Assembly (NCBI GenBank): GCA_034433615.1
Contig: DAOUAJ010000180.1
Coordinates: 1 to 5,873 of the forward strand
Origin: DAOUAJ01 sp034433615
Lineage (GTDB): Bacteria; Chloroflexota; Anaerolineae; DUEN01
Direction: 5' to 3'
Length of the DNA: 5,873 bases
The notes beneath the pieces were generated by a model. It had not been told where the DNA came from, ran no database searches, and worked only from the letters and a program-made list of their open reading frames with translations. The position numbers and the translations under genes are program-made. This document shows positions 1 to 5,458 of this stretch, one piece after another. The first letter of the stretch is position 1, and each line of letters starts with the position of its first letter.

Positions 1-2
1 TT

Positions 3-40
3 CTGGAGGAGTGTTCCACCCCTCCAGGCCTCCCCTGGAG
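3..40. repeat. Overlapping short inverted repeats at left edge
   Basis: Two mutually exclusive 7-bp hairpins can form here. CTGGAGG at 3-9 pairs with CCTCCAG at 21-27, and CTCCAGG at 22-28 pairs with CCTGGAG at 34-40. Because the central segment is shared, only one can form at a time. The stretch may be the tail of an untranslated region or a degenerate intergenic palindrome. With the window edge two bases away I cannot tell which. All three plus-strand frames of 1-195 were read and none resembles a known protein. Confidence 0.3.
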
Positions 41-91
41 AAAGAGGGTTTCTTGGAGACTGACTCTGCCTTTCATAGCTGGCCGTGTGGT

Positions 92-130
92 CAGAAGGGG
101 CTCATCTCGGATGGAGATGAGCCCCTTCTG
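92..130. terminator. Perfect 17-bp hairpin, candidate terminator
   Basis: CAGAAGGGGCTCATCTC at 92-108 is perfectly complementary to 114-130, leaving a five-base loop GGATG. It lies 66 bases beyond the stop codon of the minus-strand DJ-1/PfpI gene, so it could end that transcript. It could equally end a plus-strand gene lying to the left of the window. Neither side has a real T-tract: the plus side reads TTGCAAAC and the minus side ACCACACG. If it terminates at all it is a non-canonical terminator; an mRNA-stabilising hairpin or an intergenic repeat are alternatives. Confidence 0.45.
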
Positions 131-195
131 TTGCAAACAGGAGGCTGACCGTAGTGGCTCAGGCCACCAGCAATGTGTCGCATCCCTGGCTTTGA

Positions 196-705
196 TCATG
201 ACTCGATGGTCTTGAGGAGAGCATTAGCAAAAGTCTCAGCTAATGCCGGGCTTTGGGCGGTGATCAATTTGTCGTCCACCTCCAACGGGCGGCCTGTGAA
301 AGTGGCACCGCCGCGTATGATCCAATCCGCCCACTCGTAAGGGGCCGTCACCTTCTTTTTGCTCAGCACGCCTGCTTGCGAGAGCAACACGGTTGCATTT
401 CCTGTGGCGCCAAGGGTCTTGTATTTCACATCCGAGGCCAGCTTGCGGGCCTGCGGATCATCAAAGTAGATGCGAGCGCCGTCACCACCCATGAAGATCA
501 CGGCGTCGTATTCGTACGTCTTCACATCTTGCAGGCGCACATCCACCAGCACAGAGATCCCCCGGCTGGACTCTATAGCACCTGAAGCGATAGAAGCGAC
601 GGATACTTTGTGCCCCCGCGTTTCACACATGCGCTTGAGTGTGAAAAACTCGTTCTCGTCAAAATCTCGGGGGGGCAGCACGACCAAGATCTTCTTCGAT
701 GCCAT
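196..705 (-). CDS. DJ-1/PfpI superfamily protein without the catalytic cysteine
   Basis: A 169-residue single-domain protein of normal length for the DJ-1/PfpI (class I glutamine amidotransferase-like) fold. Seen in the sequence: an N-terminal beta-strand KKILVVLPP (4-12), then DFDENEF (14-20) where the family places its conserved acidic residue; GHKVSVAS (31-38); YDAVIFMGGDGA (66-77); the helix-turn ending in LSQAGVL (108-114); and LITAQSPA (148-155) near the C-terminus. Active members carry the nucleophile in an A-[AI]-[IV]-C-[HI]-[GA]-P elbow. Here the matching stretch is GATGNAT (99-105). Aligned without gaps on the downstream AGVL, the cysteine position is Gly102 and the usual His is Asn103. 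The only cysteine is Cys27, far from the site. Protease, glyoxalase or deglycase chemistry is therefore unlikely, and a non-catalytic or altered role is inferred. The ATG at 705 is preceded by a strong GGAGGTGG ribosome site. No signal peptide is seen, so it is probably cytoplasmic. It is transcribed divergently from the methyltransferase operon. Confidence 0.9.
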   Translation of the reverse strand: MASKKILVVLPPRDFDENEFFTLKRMCETRGHKVSVASIASGAIESSRGISVLVDVRLQDVKTYEYDAVIFMGGDGARIYFDDPQARKLASDVKYKTLGATGNATVLLSQAGVLSKKKVTAPYEWADWIIRGGATFTGRPLEVDDKLITAQSPALAETFANALLKTIES

Positions 706-712
706 GGTTGAA

Positions 713-720
713 CCACCTCC
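713..720 (-). promoter_or_regulatory. Ribosome binding site of the DJ-1/PfpI gene
   Basis: On the minus strand this reads GGAGGTGG, a near-complete anti-16S match, about 7-9 bases before the ATG at 705. It fixes that ATG as the start. Confidence 0.8.
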
Positions 721-770
721 CTGATCTGGATGTTAGATTAATGTAGCGCGTGCCGCTGCCATCCGCTCTC

Positions 771-779
771 TCTATACCA
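771..779 (-). promoter_or_regulatory. Candidate extended -10 promoter for the DJ-1/PfpI gene
   Basis: The minus strand reads TGGTATAGA: TGn followed by TATAGA, four of six matches to TATAAT. A start about seven bases downstream would give a leader of roughly 60 bases before the ATG at 705. No good -35 box is visible at the usual spacing; the TGn extension can compensate for that. It resembles the TGGTATAAT on the opposite strand at 852-860. Confidence 0.4.
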
Positions 780-851
780 TGACAGAGGCCGCAGGCTGTG
801 TGATTTTGTGGCTTATTGTATCAGACCTGTGAAGAGCAGGCAACTGAGATA

Positions 852-860
852 TGGTATAAT
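852..860 (+). promoter_or_regulatory. Extended -10 promoter of the methyltransferase operon
   Basis: TGGTATAAT is a perfect TATAAT hexamer (855-860) with a TGn extension. The -35 position (about 832-837, AAGAGC) is poor, as is common for extended -10 promoters. A start near 867 puts the ribosome site GGGGAG (868-873) almost at the 5' end of the transcript, so the leader would be only about 14 bases. Confidence 0.7.
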
Positions 861-880
861 CGAGTTCGGGGAGACCATTG

Positions 881-1702
881 ATGGCGAGGCGGCAAGAGCA
901 GGTCGAAGCGTTCTACGATCAGGACGCGAGCACGTATCAGGAACGGCGTTGGTTCTGCAATCCGGTGTCCCTGTCCAACTATCGGATGACGCGCAGCGCC
1001 CTATTCGATGTATTGTCGCCTGCTGTGGGGGATCGCATCCTGGAGTTCGGTTGCGGCCCTGGCACCTGGACGCGGGAAGTGGCAGTGACCGGCGCGTCGG
1101 TGACGGCTGTGGACATCTCCGAGCAGATGCTGGCTCAGGCCAAAGCTTACACGAGCGGGCTGGCAGTCACCTTCGTCAAGGCGGATTTCTCAGAGTTCCA
1201 GGCCGATGGCGCATACGACAAAGTGTTCGGAGTGAGGGTGTTCGAGCACTTCCCCGAAAAGTTGCAAGTTCTCCGAACGATCTATTCGCTGCTGCGTCCC
1301 GACGGGCGCCTGGTCCTCATCACCAAGACGGTGCCCTCGATCTGGAACGGCCGCGTACGTCTTCTGCGTACTATGAGACGGCTGCTAGGTAGAACGCCGC
1401 GCCCGCCTGCTCCCGCGGCGGAATTTTGGATGGAGCGCATCACGCCGTGGCGTTTACAGTCGTTGATGAAGTCGGTCGGGTTTGAGCGAGTTCGGATGAG
1501 CCCGGTCATCGTGCGGTTGCCGGTGATGGCTCGCGGCGAGGATGAGTACCCGATCATCTTTCCGCCCCTGGAGCAGCCGCTGCTGCGATTCAGCGAGGCC
1601 ACAGCCCAGGCCATCCGACGCGGCCCCGGTGTATTGCGTTGGGTCGGCCTGTTCTTCTCTGAGTCGTACCTGGCAACCGGCGTCAAGCCAGGGGTGCTCT
1701 GA
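881..1702 (+). CDS. Class I SAM-dependent methyltransferase
   Basis: A 273-residue Rossmann-fold methyltransferase, of the kind that transfers a methyl group from S-adenosylmethionine to a small molecule or glycan. Visible motifs (numbered from the ATG): an N-terminal YDQDASTYQERRW segment (12-24) typical of the methyltransferase-11/25 group; motif I LEFGCGPG (54-61), the SAM-binding glycine loop; the acidic end of strand 2, VTAVDIS (74-80), whose Asp binds the ribose hydroxyls; VKADFSEF (99-106); motif II YDKVFGVRVFEHF (112-124); and motif III LLRPDGRLVLIT (137-148). The remaining C-terminal part (about 150-273) has no recognised domain and probably determines substrate. An ATG at 881 and an in-frame TTG at 878 are both possible. 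I chose ATG because GGGGAG at 868-873 is seven bases away from it and only four from the TTG. The stop overlaps the next gene by one base. The substrate is unknown; a sugar or lipid-linked glycan is inferred only from the neighbouring glycosyltransferase. Confidence 0.9.
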   Translation: MARRQEQVEAFYDQDASTYQERRWFCNPVSLSNYRMTRSALFDVLSPAVGDRILEFGCGPGTWTREVAVTGASVTAVDISEQMLAQAKAYTSGLAVTFVKADFSEFQADGAYDKVFGVRVFEHFPEKLQVLRTIYSLLRPDGRLVLITKTVPSIWNGRVRLLRTMRRLLGRTPRPPAPAAEFWMERITPWRLQSLMKSVGFERVRMSPVIVRLPVMARGEDEYPIIFPPLEQPLLRFSEATAQAIRRGPGVLRWVGLFFSESYLATGVKPGVL

Positions 1703-2799
1703 TGCGCATCGCGTTCGCCGGTCTGGCTCCTGGGGCCGATCCTTTGCGGGTGGGGGGGCAGCAGTCCATCCTCCGCCGCCTGGGGCAATTCCTGCAAGAA
1801 CACGGGCACGAGGTTGACTTTTATGTGCTCGACTCGACGGCCGTTATCCCGCCAACGGCTCCGAGGTGGAGCATTCGGCGCTTTGTCGGCCTCCCCCAGT
1901 TGCTCCAGGCATTGCAAAAGCAGACCTACGACTACGTGCAATTCAGCCGCGTGCCGTTGAGATGGTATCCACCGTTGGTCGCGGGGCTGAGTCAGATTAG
2001 CGCTCGCCGGGGATACCTGTACCTGGTTCATCTGCCTAATCCGGTGCTGCGGTGGGCACGTCGGGTGCTGTTCCGCCTGGCTTTCGATCAGGTGTTTGTG
2101 GTATCTCCTCGGCTGGGCGCGGAGCTGGCTCGCCTGAGCAAGCCCGTCCACCTGTTATGGCCGCCCGTGCCGGCGATGTTCTTCGAGGCGGGAGCGCAAC
2201 GGGCACCGGCTGGCGAAGAAGTGCGCGTCGCCTACGTTGGGCGGATCGCGGCAGACAAGGGGGTTGGGCAAGTCGCGTCAACGTTCAAGCAGATTTGTCG
2301 TCGCCATGCTCACGTTCGGGCTGAGATATGTGGATACCTGGACAGTTCATCTGCTGCAAGCTACCGTTTGCATCAGGAGCTACAGTCCCGGTCCGATCCC
2401 ACGATCCGTTACACCGTCGTAGAAGCCTCGCGCCTGGCCATGCCCCCCCGCGAGGACGACGTGCTGGAGATCCTTCGCCGGTCCGACATCGTGGTGCTCC
2501 CCTATCGGTCCCTCGACCGGGTGACGATTGACGTCCCGTTGCTCTTGCTGGAAGCGATGGCGGCAGGTTGCGTGGTCGTCAGCACGCCCATCGGTGACAT
2601 CCCGACAGTCTTGGGGGACCCGGCGCTGGTGAGCCGGCCGGCCGAGCTGTTTTCAAAGCTGAATCACCTTGTTGCGTCCGGCCACCTGCGGGCCCGGGGT
2701 GAATGGCTGTGCCAGCGGGCGTTGGGGCTAGGCGTTGATCTGGAATCTGTTGCCAACTCGTTCCTGGAACACATTCAGATGCCCATCGCGAGCAGATAA
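1702..2799 (+). CDS. GT-B fold glycosyltransferase, GT4-like
   Basis: A 365-residue protein with the two-domain layout of GT4 (glycosyl transferases group 1) retaining enzymes, which move a sugar from a nucleotide donor to an acceptor at the cytoplasmic face of the membrane. The N-terminal acceptor domain has a basic strand start MRIAFAG, a glycine loop around VGGQQ (17-21), and LQEHGHEVDF (31-40). The donor domain begins near 174 with VRVAYVGRIAADKGV (174-188); Arg181 and Lys186 fit the pair that contacts donor phosphates. It then has SDIVVLPYRS (261-270) and PLLLLEAMAAGCVVVST (279-295). Glu284 is the second Glu of the E-x7-E motif. The first Glu is absent: that position is Ile276, with Asp277 beside it. 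The start overlaps the methyltransferase stop as TGATG, with GGGG at 1691-1694 as a weak ribosome site, so translation is probably coupled. No signal peptide or clear membrane helix is seen. The acceptor and donor sugars cannot be deduced. Confidence 0.9.
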   Translation: MRIAFAGLAPGADPLRVGGQQSILRRLGQFLQEHGHEVDFYVLDSTAVIPPTAPRWSIRRFVGLPQLLQALQKQTYDYVQFSRVPLRWYPPLVAGLSQISARRGYLYLVHLPNPVLRWARRVLFRLAFDQVFVVSPRLGAELARLSKPVHLLWPPVPAMFFEAGAQRAPAGEEVRVAYVGRIAADKGVGQVASTFKQICRRHAHVRAEICGYLDSSSAASYRLHQELQSRSDPTIRYTVVEASRLAMPPREDDVLEILRRSDIVVLPYRSLDRVTIDVPLLLLEAMAAGCVVVSTPIGDIPTVLGDPALVSRPAELFSKLNHLVASGHLRARGEWLCQRALGLGVDLESVANSFLEHIQMPIASR

Positions 2800-3098
2800 C
2801 CCAAAAGGAGTAGTCGTCTCTGCCGGTGGCGAGCGCGAGAAGCCAACGCACCCTGTCGCCAATCCAATATCCGGGATGCCCTGACGACATTTCGGCCCCG
2901 TAAATTACCCAAACGAAGTATTGCCATTGCCCTCTGGTCATGCTAATCTTGCTTAGTGTTGACAAGGAGCGCCTGTGGTGAACTCTTTGTGCTTTAATCT
3001 TGCACGACATGACAGAAGTGAGCGGTGGTCCTCGAGAACAGCCTGTCAAGAATCCCCCAGGTGTGATGGTGTTATCCCTTCAAACCAGGAGATTTGAG
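2800..3098 (+). other. Intergenic region without a recognised gene
   Basis: About 300 bases between the glycosyltransferase stop and the next start. It is less GC-rich than the genes on its left (hand count 52% at 2881-2940). No reading frame on either strand resembles a known protein, and no hairpin followed by a T-run was found after the glycosyltransferase. The right half holds a perfect -35-like TTGACA (2959-2964) and an extended -10-like TGCTTTAAT (2990-2998), so it probably carries the promoter and leader of the secreted-protein gene at 3099. Confidence 0.5.
2990..2998 (+). promoter_or_regulatory. Candidate extended -10 promoter for the secreted-protein genes
   Basis: TGCTTTAAT matches TGn plus TTTAAT (five of six to TATAAT). 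The perfect TTGACA at 2959-2964 is 28 bases upstream, too far for a standard -35/-10 pair, so the two signals probably do not work together. A start near 3005 would give a leader of about 95 bases before the ATG at 3099. Confidence 0.3.
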
Positions 3099-3683
3099 AT
3101 GAGAAAGCGGTTAAGCTTGTTATTTCGTGTCACTGCCTTGCTTGTCATAGCGAGTGTGGTGGCGTCACCGGTCCTGTACGCAGGCGATGGTGACAATGGT
3201 GGCTACAATTACGGGTCCCCTGACCGAACGGCGGAGGTTGAGAAGACATTTTTATCCCGTGCAGAGCTCCTTCAGTACATTCGCCAATATGCCCCAGGAT
3301 TCAATGAGCAAGCCCTGGAGCTCGGTCAGCCATCGGCTCCTAGTGCGGTAAGTTGTGAGATCCGAGACCCGAATGGTATTGCAACCACTACCGTGGAGGC
3401 TATACGGCCGGGCGAGGATGCGTACTGGTTTGTCTATCGCAGCGGTGGTGCAGTTGCTCAAAAGGTAACGTTCATCGCGGTCCCACTTTTCCAGACCAGC
3501 CCGCTAGCCGCCCAGGTGAACGTCTTTAGGCCCAATTCCGCCACCAATATCGAAACCCCGGTTAGCATCCCATATTGGGGTGGGGACGCAACGTCAGGAC
3601 GATGGGTTCTTATTGTTGTGAACGATCTGAATGAGTCGGCTTACTGTCTGTTTAACGTTACTGCAAGCCCCCCTCCTTCATAG
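3099..3683 (+). CDS. Secreted protein of unknown function, 194 residues
   Basis: Not recognised as a known family. The N-terminus is a clear Sec signal peptide: a basic MRKR, a hydrophobic core (about 11-22), then SPVLYA with likely cleavage after Ala28. The mature protein begins with a Gly/Asp/Asn-rich stretch (29-40), followed by a charged, probably helical segment (43-75). From about 84 to 188 it is rich in alternating hydrophobic residues, suggesting a beta-sandwich. Cys86 (VSCEI) and Cys183 (AYCLF) sit in the first and last predicted strands and could form a disulfide closing the domain. GRWVLIVVND (167-176) is reminiscent of pre-peptidase C-terminal or Ig-like domains, but too weakly to assign one. 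An in-frame TTG at 3000 would add 33 residues. I prefer ATG 3099 because AGGAG at 3087-3091 is correctly spaced and the signal peptide begins there. The end is PPPS. It may be co-transcribed with the secreted protein 108 bases downstream. Confidence 0.8.
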   Translation: MRKRLSLLFRVTALLVIASVVASPVLYAGDGDNGGYNYGSPDRTAEVEKTFLSRAELLQYIRQYAPGFNEQALELGQPSAPSAVSCEIRDPNGIATTTVEAIRPGEDAYWFVYRSGGAVAQKVTFIAVPLFQTSPLAAQVNVFRPNSATNIETPVSIPYWGGDATSGRWVLIVVNDLNESAYCLFNVTASPPPS

Positions 3684-3779
3684 GCAGGTTTGTAGCTCAA
3701 AGCAGCTTTACGAACACAAAGGAAAGCCACCTCTTTCGAGGTCATGCGAAATTGAAGTCTGTAAATCTATCTCATCCTT

Positions 3780-3786
3780 AAGGAGG
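3780..3786 (+). promoter_or_regulatory. Strong ribosome binding site of the four-module secreted protein
   Basis: AAGGAGG, a full Shine-Dalgarno match, five bases before the ATG at 3792. It is the strongest plus-strand site in the window and suggests high expression. The 108 bases between the two secreted-protein genes show no convincing promoter or terminator, only a 5-bp hairpin at 3729-3742. Confidence 0.8.
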
Positions 3787-3791
3787 AACAG

Positions 3792-5267
3792 ATGAAGAGA
3801 TCACGGTTGATGACAGTCCTGGGTGTAGTGCTCGTGATGGCTGTTCTGGCGACGCCGGTCTTTGCGCAGGAGCCCAACCCGGGTTCCGGCAGCACCGATG
3901 TGACGGTGATGAACACGGACGGAACCAACCCGGCGGCCGTCACGGCGGAGTACTTCAACCCGGATGGCACTTCGGCGGGCACTCGCTCGCAAAATCTGAA
4001 CGCGATGGGGTCTTATCAGTTCCTGGCAGCCGATTCTGGCCTGCCGGATAACTGGAAGGGCTCCATGGTCGTGTCGTCCAGCACTGACCTGGCTGCGGTG
4101 GCCACGATCCAGTGGAGTGGAGGTTCGTTCCCGGATGGGGTCGAGGCGGATTCGTACTCCGGCTTTACCTCTGGCTCAACCAGCATGTACCTGCCGTTCG
4201 CGGTCTATGCCCCAGCTTATCAATACACGATCATCTCGGTGCAGAATACCGAGAGCGTCGCGGCCAATATCACCATGAGATACTACAACCGCGATGGCGT
4301 CCTTGACTTCACGATCAACGATAGCATCCCGGCCAACGGTCAGAAGATGTACGACCTGCACACGCCGGGCCCTCAGATCCCGGTCTGGACCAACTCAGCG
4401 TACTTTAACACCAACGGCAACTGGACGGGGGCTGTCGTGATCACGACGGGCGCAGCGGATCAGAAGATCGCAGCAGTTGCTACCAACCACTGGGCCCAGT
4501 ACAGCGTCGCTTACAATGGCGCCAGCGCAGGTGCAACCAAAGTGTTCATCCCCTCGGTGGAGCGGCGGTTGCCCGTCAGTGGCGATCCCAACGATCTGGC
4601 CAACTGGCTGGGGTTCAGCGTGATCATCGTGCAGAATCTCGGCACCAACCCGACGCAGTTGACGTTCAGGTTCGTGAATAAGGACACCGGGAACGTTGAT
4701 CTGACACTGCCGCCGATCACCCTGGCTGCGGGGGCGGCTGTGGGCTGCAACACCCGGGCCGGTGGCGCAGGCTGTGTCTCGAAGGAAACCTTCAACGCGC
4801 TGACTAACCCGTGGGTGGGCTCAGTCATCGTGGACTCCAGCAGCGAGAACGTGGCCGCCATCGCCTACTCTATCCGGCCGCGCGACAACGAGGCCGGGTC
4901 AACCACGGGCGCCAGCGCAGCCAACGCCGGTACGCATAGCTACCTGGCCGAGATCTACCAGATCGGCCCCGCCGGCGATCTCCGGACGTTGTGGTCGCTG
5001 CTGCGCCTGCAGAACGTGACCACCAGCCAGGCGACGGTGAACCTCGAGTTCCGCAATCGCGATGGCACTGTGGCTTTGACACTGCCGCCCTTCACCATTG
5101 ACGGCGAGAAGTCCCGCAACTTCAACCTGCGGGACGACTCTCAGGTTGATCTGCCTGAAAACTTCTCGGGTGCCGCACACATCAATTCGACTCAGCCGCT
5201 GGCGGTCGTCGTCGAGAACCTGTGGGGGCTGGCCAGACTGGCCGCCTATAACGGTTACAGCAAATGA
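3792..5267 (+). CDS. Secreted four-module beta-rich protein of unknown function
   Basis: A 491-residue exported protein. Residues 1-25 are a signal peptide: basic MKRSR, a hydrophobic core, then TPVFA with likely cleavage before Gln26. There is no C-terminal membrane anchor, LPXTG motif or recognisable sorting domain, so it is probably released or held non-covalently. The mature part consists of four divergent copies of one module of roughly 80-90 residues plus linkers. Each copy has four landmarks in the same order: an opening strand ending in [QM]N (40-41, 151-152, 281-282, 407-408); a strand with an aromatic residue followed by N-x-D-G or a variant (54-59, 164-169, 294-300, 420-425); a turn [NP]-[WF]-x-G (87-90, 210-213, 340-343, 457-460); and a closing hydrophobic strand, usually ending in Trp (101-108, 226-234, 354-361, 470-478). 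This suggests a string of Ig-like beta-sandwiches. Cys319 and Cys328 occur only in module 3. I know no named family that fits. Surface adhesion, sheath or matrix roles are guesses. The gene ends at a strong terminator. Confidence 0.85.
   Translation: MKRSRLMTVLGVVLVMAVLATPVFAQEPNPGSGSTDVTVMNTDGTNPAAVTAEYFNPDGTSAGTRSQNLNAMGSYQFLAADSGLPDNWKGSMVVSSSTDLAAVATIQWSGGSFPDGVEADSYSGFTSGSTSMYLPFAVYAPAYQYTIISVQNTESVAANITMRYYNRDGVLDFTINDSIPANGQKMYDLHTPGPQIPVWTNSAYFNTNGNWTGAVVITTGAADQKIAAVATNHWAQYSVAYNGASAGATKVFIPSVERRLPVSGDPNDLANWLGFSVIIVQNLGTNPTQLTFRFVNKDTGNVDLTLPPITLAAGAAVGCNTRAGGAGCVSKETFNALTNPWVGSVIVDSSSENVAAIAYSIRPRDNEAGSTTGASAANAGTHSYLAEIYQIGPAGDLRTLWSLLRLQNVTTSQATVNLEFRNRDGTVALTLPPFTIDGEKSRNFNLRDDSQVDLPENFSGAAHINSTQPLAVVVENLWGLARLAAYNGYSK
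3891..5264 (+). repeat. Four divergent protein modules in tandem
   Basis: Measured at the [QM]N landmark, the distances between successive modules are 111, 130 and 126 residues, including linkers. The linkers also share features: YSG at 122-124, YNG at 241-243 and YNG at 486-488, with YLP or FIP following the first two. The fourth copy stops just after YNG, as if the protein ended in mid-linker. I saw no extended nucleotide identity between copies, so the duplication is old. Confidence 0.75.
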
Positions 5268-5285
5268 TCGCTCGCTGACCTCTCT

Positions 5286-5319
5286 GAGAGCCACCGGTTG
5301 ACCGGTGGCTCTCTTTTTT
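5286..5319 (+). terminator. Strong intrinsic terminator
   Basis: GAGAGCCACCGG (5286-5297) pairs perfectly with 5302-5313 around a TTGA loop, giving a 12-bp GC-rich stem followed by six T residues (5314-5319). It begins 19 bases after the TGA of the four-module secreted protein and should separate that unit from the gene on its right. Confidence 0.95.
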
Positions 5320-5350
5320 ATCACTTCCAGTTTCCAAGTAACTCCAGATT

Positions 5351-5359
5351 TGGTACAAT
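5351..5359 (+). promoter_or_regulatory. Extended -10 promoter of the right-hand repeat-protein gene
   Basis: TGGTACAAT, a TGn extension with TACAAT (five of six to TATAAT), lies 32 bases after the terminator. The -35 position (about 5331-5336, TTTCCA) is weak. A start near 5366 gives a leader of about 30 bases before the short ORF at 5396 and about 90 bases before the GTG at 5458. Confidence 0.6.
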
Positions 5360-5395
5360 AGGGACTGCGAAGATGATCTTTTGAGGGAGTGGACG

Positions 5396-5458
5396 ATGCG
5401 TGGTGCAGCCCTGCGGAAGAAGGGGGAGCACTTTTGCACAGTTGGGGGGAGACGATAG
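5396..5458 (+). CDS. Candidate 20-codon leader ORF overlapping the next start
   Basis: ATG at 5396 is preceded by GAGGGAG (5383-5389), six bases away, a good ribosome site. The frame encodes 20 residues with several basic ones, starting MRGAALRKKG, and ends at TAG 5456-5458. The last base of that stop is the first base of the GTG of the following exported repeat protein (TAGTG). This layout fits a leader peptide or translational coupling, but the product is too short to judge by composition and could be a chance ORF. No homologous peptide is known to me, and no attenuator-like hairpin was found around it. Confidence 0.4.
   Translation: MRGAALRKKGEHFCTVGGRR

Noticed and set aside
1282..2151. 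Long minus-strand open frame (289 codons) across the methyltransferase and glycosyltransferase
   Set aside because: It lies antisense to two well-supported genes, is rich in Arg, Pro, Gln and Ser with no motif, and is explained by the GC-rich codon pattern of the opposite strand.
2959..2964. Perfect TTGACA as a standard -35 box
   Set aside because: No acceptable -10 hexamer lies 16-18 bases downstream; the nearest plausible one is 28 bases away.
2579..3049. Minus-strand open frame (156 codons) covering the 2800-3098 intergenic region
   Set aside because: Half of it is antisense to the glycosyltransferase, and I recognise no domain in the rest. A decayed gene cannot be excluded, but nothing supports it.
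3000..3098. In-frame 33-residue N-terminal extension of the 194-residue secreted protein from a TTG
   Set aside because: It would bury the signal peptide, and ATG 3099 has a properly spaced ribosome site.
3729..3742. Small hairpin ACCTC-TTTC-GAGGT between the two secreted-protein genes
   Set aside because: Only five base pairs and no T-run, too weak to call a terminator.
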